Shown here in pieces: positions 51,165 to 60,855 of a DNA stretch of 64,000 nt; position 1 is the first letter of the stretch; every line of letters begins with the position of its first letter. Source of the stretch: Ga0077548 sp035440445 (lineage in GTDB: Bacteria; Pseudomonadota; Alphaproteobacteria; Rhizobiales; Xanthobacteraceae); assembly GCA_035440445.1 (NCBI GenBank), contig DAORMJ010000013.1, positions 1-64,000 on the forward strand. The letters are read 5' to 3'. The notes beneath the pieces are model-generated. The model was not told where the DNA came from. It saw nothing but the letters and a program-made list of their open reading frames with translations, and searched no databases. Made by a program: the position numbers and the translations under genes.

Positions 51165-51884
51165 ATGCGCGTTTTGCTAATCGAAGACGACAGCGCGACG
51201 GCGAAAAGCGTCGAATTGATGCTGAAGTCCGAAAGTTTCAATGTTTACGTGACCGACCTTGGCGAAGAAGGGGTCGATCTCGGTAAGCTCTACGATTACG
51301 ACATCATCCTCCTCGACCTGAATCTCCCGGATATGTCCGGTTACGAGGTTCTGAAGTCGCTGCGGGTCGCGAAGATCAAGACTCCGATCTTGATTCTCTC
51401 CGGTCTCGCCGGGATCGAGGACAAGGTGAAAGGTCTCGGCTTCGGCGCCGACGACTATCTCACCAAACCTTTCCACAAGGACGAGCTTATCGCGCGCATT
51501 CATGCGGTGGTACGCCGCTCGAAGGGCCACGCGCAGTCGGTGATCAATACCGGCGACCTCGTCGTGAACCTCGACCAGAAGACGGTCGAAGTGGACGGTG
51601 CCCGCGTGCACCTGACCGGCAAGGAATACCAGATGCTGGAGCTGCTCTCGCTCCGCAAGGGCACGACCCTCACCAAGGAGATGTTCCTCAATCATCTCTA
51701 CGGCGGCATGGACGAGCCGGAACTGAAAATCATCGACGTGTTCATCTGCAAGCTGCGCAAGAAGCTCGCGAACGCCTCGAAGTCGCAGGACTGGCCGCAC
51801 GGCAAGAACTACATCGAAACGGTCTGGGGCCGCGGCTATGTGCTGCGCGAGCCGACCGACGCGGACGAACGCATCTCGGCGTAA
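51165..51884 (+). CDS. ctrA: Cell cycle response regulator CtrA
   Basis: 239-residue OmpR-family master regulator of the alphaproteobacterial cell cycle. The receiver domain has acidic E7-D8-D9, phosphoacceptor D51 in LLDLNLPDMSGYE, and LTKPFHKDEL. The linker and winged-helix domain contain VHLTGKEYQMLELLSLRKG and FLNHLYGGMDEPELKIIDVFICKLRKKL (in part), which are essentially CtrA-specific. It controls flagellar, division and replication genes. It is transcribed alone and ends at a strong terminator. Confidence 0.97.
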   Translation: MRVLLIEDDSATAKSVELMLKSESFNVYVTDLGEEGVDLGKLYDYDIILLDLNLPDMSGYEVLKSLRVAKIKTPILILSGLAGIEDKVKGLGFGADDYLTKPFHKDELIARIHAVVRRSKGHAQSVINTGDLVVNLDQKTVEVDGARVHLTGKEYQMLELLSLRKGTTLTKEMFLNHLYGGMDEPELKIIDVFICKLRKKLANASKSQDWPHGKNYIETVWGRGYVLREPTDADERISA

Positions 51885-51905
51885 GTTTTTCGGCTGCAAG
51901 ATTCA

Positions 51906-51936
51906 AAACCCCGCCCTCGTGGCGGGGTTTTTGTTT
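51906..51936. terminator. Terminator between ctrA and the ABC-2 permease gene
   Basis: CCCCGCC, loop CTCGT, GGCGGGG, then TTTTTG; an A run precedes the stem, so it can act on both converging transcripts. Confidence 0.9.
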
Positions 51937-51962
51937 GGTAAATTCCGAGGCTAAAACGCCCC

Positions 51963-52724
51963 TCAGTTTTTCAGCCGGTAGCCCGTGCGGAAGATCCACC
52001 AGATGACGGCAATGCAGGCGAAGAGAAACGCGAGCGTCATGCCGAGCGAAATCGCGACCGAAACATCCGACACCTCGTAGAAGCTCCAGCGGAAGCCGGA
52101 GATCAGATAGACGATCGGATTGAAGAAGGTCACCGCCTGCCAGAACGGCGGCAGCACGTTCACCGAATAGAACGCGCCGCCGAGGAAGGTAAGCGGCGTG
52201 ATGATCAGGAGCGGCACGATCTGCAGCTTCTCGAAGCCGTCGGCCCAGATTCCGATGATGAAACCGAGCAGGCTGAAGGTGACCGCCGTCAGCACGAGGA
52301 ACGTCACCATCCAGAACGGATGCGCGATCCGCACCGGCACGAAGAGATAGGACGTCAAAAGAATGATGAGGCCGAGGATGATCGATTTGGTCGCGGCCGC
52401 GCCGACATAGCCGATCACGATCTCGACGAAGGAAATGGGTGCCGACAGAAGTTCATAGATCGTGCCGGTGAACTTCGGAAAATAAATGCCGAAAGAGGCG
52501 TTCATCACGCTCTGCATCAGCAGTGTCAGCATGATCAGCCCCGGTACGATGAAGGAGCCGTAATCGACGCCTTCCATCGTGGTGATGCGCGAGCCGATCG
52601 CCGCCCCGAACACCACGAAATAGAGCGAGGTCGAAATCACCGGCGCAAGAATGCTCTGCATCAGCGTGCGGGCGGTGCGCGCCATTTCGAAGTAATAGAT
52701 CGCCTTGATCGCGCGGAAGTTCAT
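51963..52724 (-). CDS. ABC-2 type transporter permease
   Basis: 253-residue permease with six helices of the ABC-2 family. IGYVGAAATKSIILGLIILL and FLGGAFYSVNVLPPFWQ are in the C-terminal half, the latter being the typical ABC-2 signature region. Together with the ATPase gene upstream it forms an exporter, possibly for a drug, lipid or polysaccharide; the substrate is unknown. A REP-like repeat fills the 148 bases between the two genes. Confidence 0.88.
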   Translation of the reverse strand: MNFRAIKAIYYFEMARTARTLMQSILAPVISTSLYFVVFGAAIGSRITTMEGVDYGSFIVPGLIMLTLLMQSVMNASFGIYFPKFTGTIYELLSAPISFVEIVIGYVGAAATKSIILGLIILLTSYLFVPVRIAHPFWMVTFLVLTAVTFSLLGFIIGIWADGFEKLQIVPLLIITPLTFLGGAFYSVNVLPPFWQAVTFFNPIVYLISGFRWSFYEVSDVSVAISLGMTLAFLFACIAVIWWIFRTGYRLKN

Positions 52725-52744
52725 TTCGCGGCCTTCTTCTTGTT

Positions 52745-52862
52745 GTCATTCCGGGGCGCGAGCGGCAGCGAGCGAACCCGGAATCCAGTAACCATCGGAG
52801 CGCAATGGAAGGCACTGAAGATTACTGGATTCCGGCTCTCGCTTCGCTCGGCCGGAATGACG
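52745..52862. repeat. REP-like double hairpin, family A, copy in the ABC operon
   Basis: TGTCATTCCGG...CCGGAATCCAG (to 52789), 36-base spacer, CTGGATTCCGG...CCGGAATGAC. It sits between the ATPase and permease genes of one operon and could modulate relative expression through mRNA structure. Confidence 0.85.
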
Positions 52863-52872
52863 GAATGATTTT

Positions 52873-53817
<945 letters not shown>

Positions 53818-53947
53818 GGAACGGGCCCTTACTACGCTTTTGCTGGCTGCTCCAGCAGGCGCAGGCAAAGCGGCTTTGCGCTGGCCGCAGATTGGCCGCA
53901 ATGGGCCCCCTCACTCCCGGGCGAACCGGAACACCAGAGAGGATTCG

Positions 53948-54466
53948 ATGCAGAACTTTCTTCGCGCGGCCGCGGTCGTGTTTGCGACACTCGCCTTTGC
54001 CGCCGCACCTGCCGCCGCGCAGGGAAATCCGCCGGAAATCAAGCAGATCAAGCTGACCGAGAAACAGGTCCAGAGCTTCATCGCCGCCCAGGACGACCTC
54101 AACGCGGTGACCGCCAAGATCAAGGGCGACAAGCCGGACCCCAAGCTCGTGGCCGAACTGGAAGCTGCTGCGAAGAAGCACGGCTTCGCGAGCCTCGAAG
54201 AACTCGATTCGATCGCCGCCAACATCAGCCTCGTGATGTCGGGCTTCGATCCGAAGACCAAGGAATTTTCGCAGCCGCCGGAAGCGCTGAAGAAGGAAAT
54301 CGCGACCGTCACCGCGGACAAGTCGATCCCGGAAAAGGAAAAGACGGAAATCCTGAACGAGCTGAACGCCGCGCTGAAATATACCAAGCCCGTGCAGTTC
54401 CCGGAAAACGTCGAGCTGATCAAGAAGTATTACGACAAGATCGAAGGCGCGATGGCCAAAGGCTGA
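53948..54466 (+). CDS. Secreted helical protein of unknown function
   Basis: 172-residue protein with a clear signal peptide (MQNFLRAAAVVFATLAFAA to AAAQG). The mature part is Lys/Glu/Ala-rich and helical: KLTEKQVQSFIAAQDDLNAV, LVAELEAAAKKHGFASLEEL, then ALKKEIATVTADKSIPEKEK. I recall similar proteins as conserved hypotheticals in Bradyrhizobium relatives. AGAGAGGA precedes the ATG. It is divergent from the ABC ATPase, convergent with cheR, and followed by a terminator. Confidence 0.75.
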   Translation: MQNFLRAAAVVFATLAFAAAPAAAQGNPPEIKQIKLTEKQVQSFIAAQDDLNAVTAKIKGDKPDPKLVAELEAAAKKHGFASLEELDSIAANISLVMSGFDPKTKEFSQPPEALKKEIATVTADKSIPEKEKTEILNELNAALKYTKPVQFPENVELIKKYYDKIEGAMAKG

Positions 54467-54490
54467 GCCTGCGATCGGCTGAAAGCATGA

Positions 54491-54521
54491 AAAAGGCCGC
54501 CGTTGGGGCGGCCTTTTTTTA
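54491..54521 (+). terminator. Terminator after the secreted helical protein gene
   Basis: GGCCGCC, short loop, GGCGGCC, then seven T; A run on the other side, so it may also serve the convergent cheR transcript. Confidence 0.9.
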
Positions 54522-54537
54522 TGGCTCGCGCGAAACG

Positions 54538-55395
54538 CTAGGCGCTCAGCGCGGCAAAGCGGCGTTCGGGCGCCTTCGCTTTTTCCTTCGCGTGGATATA
54601 GAGCCCGCGCTTCTCTGGCATCGGCATGAAGAGGTCGGTGAAGCCAACCACGGTTTCCGCAGCACCGAGCAGCAGATGCCCGTCCTTGACCAGCGCGCGC
54701 GAGATTCGCGACAGCACATCCTGCTTGGTCTTGGTGTCGAAATAGATCATCACGTTCCGGCAGAAGATCGCATCGAACATGCCGAGCGATGAAAAGTCGT
54801 CGAGCAGGTTGTGCTTGCGGAATTGCACCATGTCGCGCAATTCCTGCGAGAGCCGCCACTGGTCGCCATCCTGCTTGAAGTATTTCAGGAGCAACTGGAT
54901 CGGCAAGCCGCGCTGCACCTCGAACTGCGCATAGAGCCCCGACTTTGCTTTCTCGAGCACGTCGGTGGAGATGTCGGTCGCAAGAATTTCGATATGCCAG
55001 CCGGCGAATTGCTCTTTCGCCTGCTTGAACATCATGGCCAATGAATAAGGCTCCTGGCCCGTCGAAGACGCCGCGCACCAGATACGGATGCGTTTGGAAA
55101 TCGCGCGCGCGGCGAGCAGATGCGGCAACACCGTATCCTGGAAGCGGTCGAACGGCGTCTTGTCGCGAAAGAAGAAACTCTCGTTGATGGTCATGGCTTC
55201 GGTGACGCGCTGGCGCAGCGGCTCTTCGGCGAACGCCTTCAGCTTCGTCACGAGTTCGCCGATCGAGCTGCAATTGTTCTGACGCGCCACCGGCAACAGG
55301 CGGCTCTCGATCAGATATTGCTTGTCGCCGGCAAGCTGCAGCCCCGAACGCTCATTCAGAAGCTTGCTGAGATAGGCATAATCCTGCGGGGTCAC
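54538..55395 (-). CDS. cheR: Chemotaxis protein methyltransferase CheR
   Basis: 285-residue SAM-dependent enzyme that methylates glutamates of chemoreceptors. The N-terminal helical domain (LSKLLNERSGLQLAGDKQYL) precedes the catalytic domain with TINESFFFRD, IWCAASSTGQEPYSLAMM (SAM site) and FDAIFCRNVMIYFD. GTG 55395 is chosen because AGGAG lies about 8 bases upstream and because it overlaps the cheB stop. It is the last gene of the chemotaxis operon. Confidence 0.93.
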   Translation of the reverse strand: MTPQDYAYLSKLLNERSGLQLAGDKQYLIESRLLPVARQNNCSSIGELVTKLKAFAEEPLRQRVTEAMTINESFFFRDKTPFDRFQDTVLPHLLAARAISKRIRIWCAASSTGQEPYSLAMMFKQAKEQFAGWHIEILATDISTDVLEKAKSGLYAQFEVQRGLPIQLLLKYFKQDGDQWRLSQELRDMVQFRKHNLLDDFSSLGMFDAIFCRNVMIYFDTKTKQDVLSRISRALVKDGHLLLGAAETVVGFTDLFMPMPEKRGLYIHAKEKAKAPERRFAALSA

Positions 55396-56513
55396 GAATA
55401 ATCTCCTGAAACAACGCGCACGGCTTTCGGCCCGATCTCCTGGAGAGGCAGCACCGCGGCACACGCACCCGCGGTCGCAACCGAGCCCGGCATTCCCCAG
55501 ATCACGCTGGTCGCTTCGTCCTGCGCGATGACGCTGCCGCCGTGATCGGCGATTGCGAGTGCGCCTTTCTTGCCGTCGGAGCCCATACCCGTCAGCACGA
55601 TCGCAAGCACGCGGCCATCCAGCGCGTAGGACGCGGACAGAAACAACGCATCCACCGCGGGCTTGCAGAAATGAATCGGCGCGGAGTCGTCGATCATGAC
55701 TTCGACGCCGTGATCGCGCCGGATCAAGGCGAGATGCTTGCCGCCGGGCGCGACATAGATCAGTCCGGCCTTGAGCGGCTCGCCATTGATCGCTTCGCGC
55801 GCGGGCTTGCCGGTGGAGCGGCCAAGATGTTCGGCCAGCGTCGCGGTGAAAATCGGCGGCATGTGCTGCACGACCAGCACCGGAACGCGATCGATCACCG
55901 ATGCGAGCGACCTGAGCAACACCTGCAGCGCCTGCGGTCCGCCGGTGGAGGCGCCGATCAGGATGGCGCGCGGTATGCCTTTGGAAAAGGAGCGCAGCTT
56001 GATCTCGGGGTTTGCAGACTTTGGCGCAGCCGGGATCCCGCGCAATTCCCTGCGCGGCGCGGCTTTGACGGCACGCCGCCCGAGTTGGCGGATCTTGTCG
56101 ATCAACGCGCGGCGAAACTCGTCCGCGGCTCCGGCGGCGTTATTGATGTCGGGCTTTGCGACGCAATCCGACGCGCCCATCGAAAGCGCTTTCAGCGTGA
56201 TCTCCGCGCCGCGCTTGGTCTGCGTCGATGCCATGATGACGGGCGTGCGCGCGCGGCGGGCAAGCAACTCCTTCAGGGTCGCAAGCCCATCGAGCTCCGG
56301 CATTTCGATGTCGAGCACGACGACATCCGGATTGGCTGCCTCGAACTGCTCCAGCGCTTCGCGCCCGTTCTTGCAAACGCGGACGACCTGCATGTCGGGC
56401 TCAAGACCGATCCAGCGCGAGACAAGGCCACGCACCACGACGGCGTCATCCACGATCATGACCCGGACCGGAAGTGCGGCCCTTGTCTGCGGGAGGGTGC
56501 GAAGCTGCTGCAT
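55392..56513 (-). CDS. cheB: Protein-glutamate methylesterase CheB
   Basis: 373-residue chemotaxis methylesterase/deamidase that opposes CheR. The receiver domain has D22, D23 and phosphoacceptor D68 in VVLDIEMPELDG. The linker (about 140-175) is basic and Pro/Ala-rich. The catalytic domain has S189 in IGASTGGPQ, H217 in VVQHMPP, and the Asp in GMGSDGKKG. It overlaps cheR by four bases. The start could be a few codons further in. Confidence 0.93.
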   Translation of the reverse strand: MQQLRTLPQTRAALPVRVMIVDDAVVVRGLVSRWIGLEPDMQVVRVCKNGREALEQFEAANPDVVVLDIEMPELDGLATLKELLARRARTPVIMASTQTKRGAEITLKALSMGASDCVAKPDINNAAGAADEFRRALIDKIRQLGRRAVKAAPRRELRGIPAAPKSANPEIKLRSFSKGIPRAILIGASTGGPQALQVLLRSLASVIDRVPVLVVQHMPPIFTATLAEHLGRSTGKPAREAINGEPLKAGLIYVAPGGKHLALIRRDHGVEVMIDDSAPIHFCKPAVDALFLSASYALDGRVLAIVLTGMGSDGKKGALAIADHGGSVIAQDEATSVIWGMPGSVATAGACAAVLPLQEIGPKAVRVVSGDYS

Positions 56514-56555
56514 CTGGGAAACGGACGCCTTCTCTTGGGCGATTCAGATGCAGCT

Positions 56556-56921
56556 TTAGATCAACCCGACTTCCTGAAACTTCGCTTCGACGATCTCCTT
56601 GTCGAAGGGCTTCATGATGTATTCGTCGGCTCCCGCATGCATCGCGCGCGCGATATGGGCGAGATCGTTCTCGGTCGTGCAGAACACGACTTTCGGACGA
56701 TCGCCGCCCGGCATGGCGCGCAGCGCACGCAGAAAATCGAAGCCGTCCATGACCGGCATGTTCCAGTCGAGCAGGATCGCTTCGGGCATACCCTTCGCGC
56801 AGACGTCGAGCGCCTGCCGTCCGTCGGATGCCTCGATGACGGAGAAGCCGAAGTTCTCCAGAATCCGTCGCGCGACTTTGCGGATGACGCTCGAGTCATC
56901 GACAATGAGACAATGTTTCAT
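56556..56921 (-). CDS. cheY: Chemotaxis response regulator CheY
   Basis: 121-residue single receiver domain. The acidic pocket is D8-D9 with phosphoacceptor D52 (LLDWNMPVMDG); CTTEN supplies the conserved Thr and MKPF the Lys. The WNMPVMDG form and cheW-cheY-cheB order support a CheY that binds the motor switch. ATG 56921 follows AAAGGA by about 8 bases; an ATG eight codons upstream is less likely. Confidence 0.93.
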   Translation of the reverse strand: MKHCLIVDDSSVIRKVARRILENFGFSVIEASDGRQALDVCAKGMPEAILLDWNMPVMDGFDFLRALRAMPGGDRPKVVFCTTENDLAHIARAMHAGADEYIMKPFDKEIVEAKFQEVGLI

Positions 56922-56941
56922 CGTTTCGTTCCTTTTCACAT

Positions 56942-57400
56942 TCACGCGGCGAGCGTGTCTTTGCCGAAATTCAGTATCTGATCCACGTCAAGTACGATCA
57001 TGAGCCGGTCTTCGAGACGGTAGATCCCGGAGGAGATCGCCGCCCATTCGCGCTGCATGTTGATCGGTAACGCGTCGAGCGCGGATGCGGAAAGCTTCAG
57101 CACCTCGCCCATGGCGTCGACCATGAGGCCATAGCCTTCGCTGTCGTGATCGATGCCGATCGCCATCTGTTTCTTTTCGCTCTCGCGCGGCGGCAGGCCC
57201 AGCCGCCTGCGCATGTCGAGTGCCGTCACCACGCGGCCGCGCAGATTGAGCACGCCGGAAATTTCCGCGGGCGCGAGCGGCACGCGCGTGATCCGCTCGA
57301 CTTCGAAGACGTCGTGAACGCGCTGGATCGGAATGCCGAAAAGCTGACCGGCAACCCAGGCGGTCACGTATTCGATCTCGCCGGAAAGACGCTTGCTCAT
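56942..57400 (-). CDS. cheW: Chemotaxis coupling protein CheW
   Basis: 152-residue coupling protein linking chemoreceptors to CheA. VTAWVAGQLFGIPIQRVHDVF opens the SH3-like fold, GVLNLRGRVVTALDMRRRLGL is the core CheW motif, and LMIVLDVDQIL is near the C-terminus. It overlaps the cheA stop as ATGA, so the two are translationally coupled. Confidence 0.93.
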   Translation of the reverse strand: MSKRLSGEIEYVTAWVAGQLFGIPIQRVHDVFEVERITRVPLAPAEISGVLNLRGRVVTALDMRRRLGLPPRESEKKQMAIGIDHDSEGYGLMVDAMGEVLKLSASALDALPINMQREWAAISSGIYRLEDRLMIVLDVDQILNFGKDTLAA

Positions 57401-59991
57401 GCGGCCTCCGGCAATTCGCAGGCGGCATCTTTCAGGGCATGCAGCAACCCGCGGCGGTCGAACTTCGCGACATAGCCCTGCATGCCGGCCTGCTTGCTCT
57501 TCAGGATCGAAGCGCCATTGATGACGGAGGAGAGCCCGATGATCGGCGCTGCCGAGGAAAGCGTGCGAAGCGCTTCGGCAAAGGCAAAGCCGTCGAGCTC
57601 CGGCATGTCGATGTCGGTGACGATGAAATCGAACCGCGCGCCGCGCTCGATGCGCGAGAGCGCGTCCTTGGCGCTTGCAAGTGCCATCACGTCATAGCCG
57701 CCTGCCTGCAAAACCGGCGCAAGCATGTCGCGGAAGAAAGCGGAGTCATCGACCAAGAGCAGTTTCGGCTTCTCTGCGCCTCGCGCAGTCTTGCCGTCAA
57801 ACCAGTCTGCAAATCCGAGCGGCAGGTAATGCGCGACGTCGATGATCTCGGCCGCCTGCCCGTTCACGACCGCGGAACCGATGACGCCCGGCACGTCGCT
57901 TGCGACTTTGATTTCGAGGCGATCTTCGACGATGTCGACGATCTGATCGACGATGAGACCGACCGAACGGCTGCCCTCGCTGAACACCAGAAGCGGCTGC
58001 TTTCCCTGCCTGGCAAGGACGGCATCGTCGCCGGCGGGAATGAGCGGCATCAAGCCGCCACGATATTGCACCATCGGACGCCCGCTCGAATACTCGACCT
58101 GCTTCACATCGATTTCTTCGAGCCTCGTGACCAGCGAAAGCGGTACTGCCTTGCACGAGCCGGAGCCCGAACGGAACAGAAGCAGCGACATCGTCTTCAG
58201 CGCGTCTTCTTCGTTCGCCGCGTCCTTCTCGACGAAGCTCTCGATCTTTGCCTCTTCGCGGGTCGCACCGATCGATTGCGCAATCCCGTTGGGATCGAGG
58301 ATGAGGATGACCGAGCCGTCGCCGAGAATGGTGTTGCCGCCGAGGACCTTGATCCCGCGCAGGCTCGACGACACCGGCTTCACCACGATCTCTTCGGTGT
58401 GCAGCACATCGTCCACGACGATGCCGAACATGCTCTGGCCGACCTGCATCACGACGACGAAGGAATCGGAACCTGCGTCCGGCGGGGTCGGCAGCTTCAG
58501 GAGCTGGCTCAGCGATAACAGCGGCAGCAGCGTTTCGCGCAGGCGCAACACCAAAGCGCCGTTGATTTCCTCGACGAGATTGGCATGGGAGCCGCGATGC
58601 ACCAGTTCGACCACCGCGACTTGCGGCACGGCAAATCGCTCGCCGCCGGACGCCACGATCAGCGCCGGAACGATTGCGAGCGTAAGCGGAATGCGGATCG
58701 AGAAAGTGGAGCCGCGGCCCTGCACCGACTTCAGGTCGATGGTGCCGCCGATCTGGTCGATATTCGACTTGACCACGTCCATGCCGACGCCGCGGCCGGA
58801 CACGCTCGTCACCTTCTCCGCGGTGGAAAATCCCGGTGCAAATATCAGCTTGTAGAGCTGCGTGTCGGCGGGCCGGTCTTCTTCGCCGATCAGACCAACC
58901 TCGATCGCGCGGCGGTGGATTTTCGCAAGATTGAGGCCGCGTCCGTCGTCCGCGATCTCGATGACGATCTGGCCACTCTCCTGATACGCGGAAAGACGGA
59001 TCGTGCCCTTGGCGGGCTTGCCTGCCGCGCGGCGTTCCTCCGCCGTTTCGAGCCCGTGATCCGCCGAGTTGCGCACCATATGGGTGAGCGGATCGCGGAT
59101 GATGTCGAGCACCTGGCGATCGAGTTCGGTCTCGGCGCCGTGCATTTCGAGTTCGATTTCCTTGCCGAGCTCGTTGCCGAGATCGCGCACGATGCGCGGG
59201 AGCTTGGCCCAGGCATTGCCGATCGGCTGCATGCGGGTCTTCATGACCCCTTCCTGCAGTTCGGCGGTCACATTCGAGAGCCGCTGCAGCGGCGCCTTGA
59301 ATTCGCTCTCCGAATGACGGCGGACGATTTCGAGCAACTGGTTGCGCGTCAGCACCAGTTCGGAAACCATCGTCATCAATCGTTCGACGGTATCGACCGA
59401 AACGCGCAGCGTCTGGTTGGTGTTCGTGTCGCGGCGTTCGCCGATGCGGCGGTCGTCGCCGCGCTTCTGCATTTGCCGCTCTTCCGGCCCCGGCGTGTCG
59501 CGGAAGGCGCGCTCCAGATCGTCGAGCGAAACTTCGCCCGGACGCAGCGGCCGCTCCAGCACCTGCGGACTGAGCGTGCCGATGGTGATTTCTTCCTTGG
59601 CAGGCTGCGGCGCGAAATCATCGAGCGCCATCTGCTCGAGCTGCACGATGAGATCGCCATCGGTGCCCGTGGGCTCCGCACTCGTCGCTTCGAGTTCGGC
59701 GAGAATGGATTTCAGGCGATCGATGGTGACGAGCACCAGCGACACGGCGTCCGCCGTCACCGGCGCGCCGTCGCGGAATTTTCCCATCACGGTTTCGGCG
59801 GCATGCGCCAGCGCTTCGAGGCGCGGCAGGCCGATGAACCCGCAGGTGCCTTTGATCGTGTGCACGAGACGGAAGATGCGCCCGAGGATCTCGGCGTTGT
59901 TCGGCTCCTGCTCAAAGCGGACGAGCTCGTTGTCGACGACATCGAGGCTTTCGTTCGTCTCGGACAAGAATTCCTTGAGCAGGTCTTCCAT
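57397..59991 (-). CDS. cheA: Chemotaxis histidine kinase CheA with C-terminal receiver
   Basis: 864-residue hybrid kinase. The Hpt domain has H44 in RLVHTIKGTCGF. There is no clear P2 domain. A dimerisation helix (TVERLMTMVSELVLTRNQLLE) is followed by the HATPase with NSADHG, GRGVGMDVVKSN and GRGSTF. Two CheW-like domains follow (about 470-610 and 625-770), then a C-terminal receiver with VDDSAFFRDML and VTDIDMPELDG. CheA with a receiver tail is common in alphaproteobacteria and may act as a phosphate sink. ATG 59991 is preferred; ATG 60003 is possible. Confidence 0.92.
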   Translation of the reverse strand: MEDLLKEFLSETNESLDVVDNELVRFEQEPNNAEILGRIFRLVHTIKGTCGFIGLPRLEALAHAAETVMGKFRDGAPVTADAVSLVLVTIDRLKSILAELEATSAEPTGTDGDLIVQLEQMALDDFAPQPAKEEITIGTLSPQVLERPLRPGEVSLDDLERAFRDTPGPEERQMQKRGDDRRIGERRDTNTNQTLRVSVDTVERLMTMVSELVLTRNQLLEIVRRHSESEFKAPLQRLSNVTAELQEGVMKTRMQPIGNAWAKLPRIVRDLGNELGKEIELEMHGAETELDRQVLDIIRDPLTHMVRNSADHGLETAEERRAAGKPAKGTIRLSAYQESGQIVIEIADDGRGLNLAKIHRRAIEVGLIGEEDRPADTQLYKLIFAPGFSTAEKVTSVSGRGVGMDVVKSNIDQIGGTIDLKSVQGRGSTFSIRIPLTLAIVPALIVASGGERFAVPQVAVVELVHRGSHANLVEEINGALVLRLRETLLPLLSLSQLLKLPTPPDAGSDSFVVVMQVGQSMFGIVVDDVLHTEEIVVKPVSSSLRGIKVLGGNTILGDGSVILILDPNGIAQSIGATREEAKIESFVEKDAANEEDALKTMSLLLFRSGSGSCKAVPLSLVTRLEEIDVKQVEYSSGRPMVQYRGGLMPLIPAGDDAVLARQGKQPLLVFSEGSRSVGLIVDQIVDIVEDRLEIKVASDVPGVIGSAVVNGQAAEIIDVAHYLPLGFADWFDGKTARGAEKPKLLLVDDSAFFRDMLAPVLQAGGYDVMALASAKDALSRIERGARFDFIVTDIDMPELDGFAFAEALRTLSSAAPIIGLSSVINGASILKSKQAGMQGYVAKFDRRGLLHALKDAACELPEAA

Positions 59992-60073
59992 CGGGCCGCA
60001 CATATCCAGAAAGCGGCCCTCGCCCCTGGCTGGGGCGGGTCCGCGATGCGGCGCAAGTATCCCTTTGCGAGGG

Positions 60074-60088
60074 TTAAGATTGATTGAA
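60074..60088 (-). promoter_or_regulatory. Weak CtrA-box-like site upstream of cheA
   Basis: On the minus strand TTCA-N7-TTAA, 83-97 bases upstream of the cheA start. It has one mismatch in the first half. It lies in the short space between chpT and cheA. It would fit CtrA control of motility genes, but the site is short and degenerate. Confidence 0.3.
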
Positions 60089-60143
60089 AAGCATGCCCGT
60101 CTTGGGCATCCCGCTACCGTCGAAAGCTATTGAATTGATTAGC

Positions 60144-60776
60144 TTATTGTGCGGTCAGGGTAGCGCCGCCGGGTTCCGCGGCGATCACGATGTTCATCCC
60201 CTGCTCGCGCGCGAGCACGCCGGTATAGAACGGCTGGATGGTCTGGGCCGAGATCGGCTCGTCGGGCGTGCCGGCGAGCAGGCTCTCTGTGGCCGGATGC
60301 ACACGCACCCTTTCCGACTGCACCTTGACCGAAAAGCCCATGGTCTCGCCTTCGCCGATCGGGTCCACCGTCATGGTGCCCCCGCGCGGCACGCAGTTTG
60401 CCGCGATCGTCATCAGGTTCATCAGGAGCTTGACCCGGTTCTTGGCGAGCAGGGTCCGTGGGATGGAAAAGCTCACGGAAAGTTCGGGCTCGTAGAGCCG
60501 CTTCGCAAGCGGGCCGGCGTCGCCGACATCGAGCTGCGCCGTGGGCGAGCCGGAAGAGCCGAACGCGATCCGCGCGAATTCGAGCTTGGCGGAAGCCTTG
60601 ATCGCGCTGTCGCGGATCATTTTCGTCGCTTCCTCGCGCGATTCCGCGCTCTGGTCCATCTCCAGAAGCTGGAAGCCGTTCTCCATCGCCGCCACCGGAT
60701 TGATGACGTCGTGGCAGACCTTCGAGCAAAGCATGGCCGAAAGATCGAGGGCGGAAAGTTCGATGGGAGCGCTCAT
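60144..60776 (-). CDS. chpT: Histidine phosphotransferase ChpT
   Basis: 210-residue ChpT-type protein (HPTransfase family). The dimerisation/phosphotransfer helices carry H22 in CSKVCHDVINPVAAMENGF, followed by a degenerate HATPase-like C-terminal half without nucleotide motifs. ChpT shuttles phosphate from hybrid kinase CckA to CtrA and CpdR. The start ATG 60776 gives the family N-terminus (SAPIELSALDLSAMLCSKV); a longer frame upstream overlaps divergent cysQ. It lies immediately upstream of cheA on the same strand. Confidence 0.93.
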   Translation of the reverse strand: MSAPIELSALDLSAMLCSKVCHDVINPVAAMENGFQLLEMDQSAESREEATKMIRDSAIKASAKLEFARIAFGSSGSPTAQLDVGDAGPLAKRLYEPELSVSFSIPRTLLAKNRVKLLMNLMTIAANCVPRGGTMTVDPIGEGETMGFSVKVQSERVRVHPATESLLAGTPDEPISAQTIQPFYTGVLAREQGMNIVIAAEPGGATLTAQ

Positions 60777-60855
60777 AGTAGAAGCCCTATGCGATTCGGC
60801 GCGCATTGGTCGAGGACCGCCTGCATGATAGAGCCCGGAATGACAGGACAGTGAA

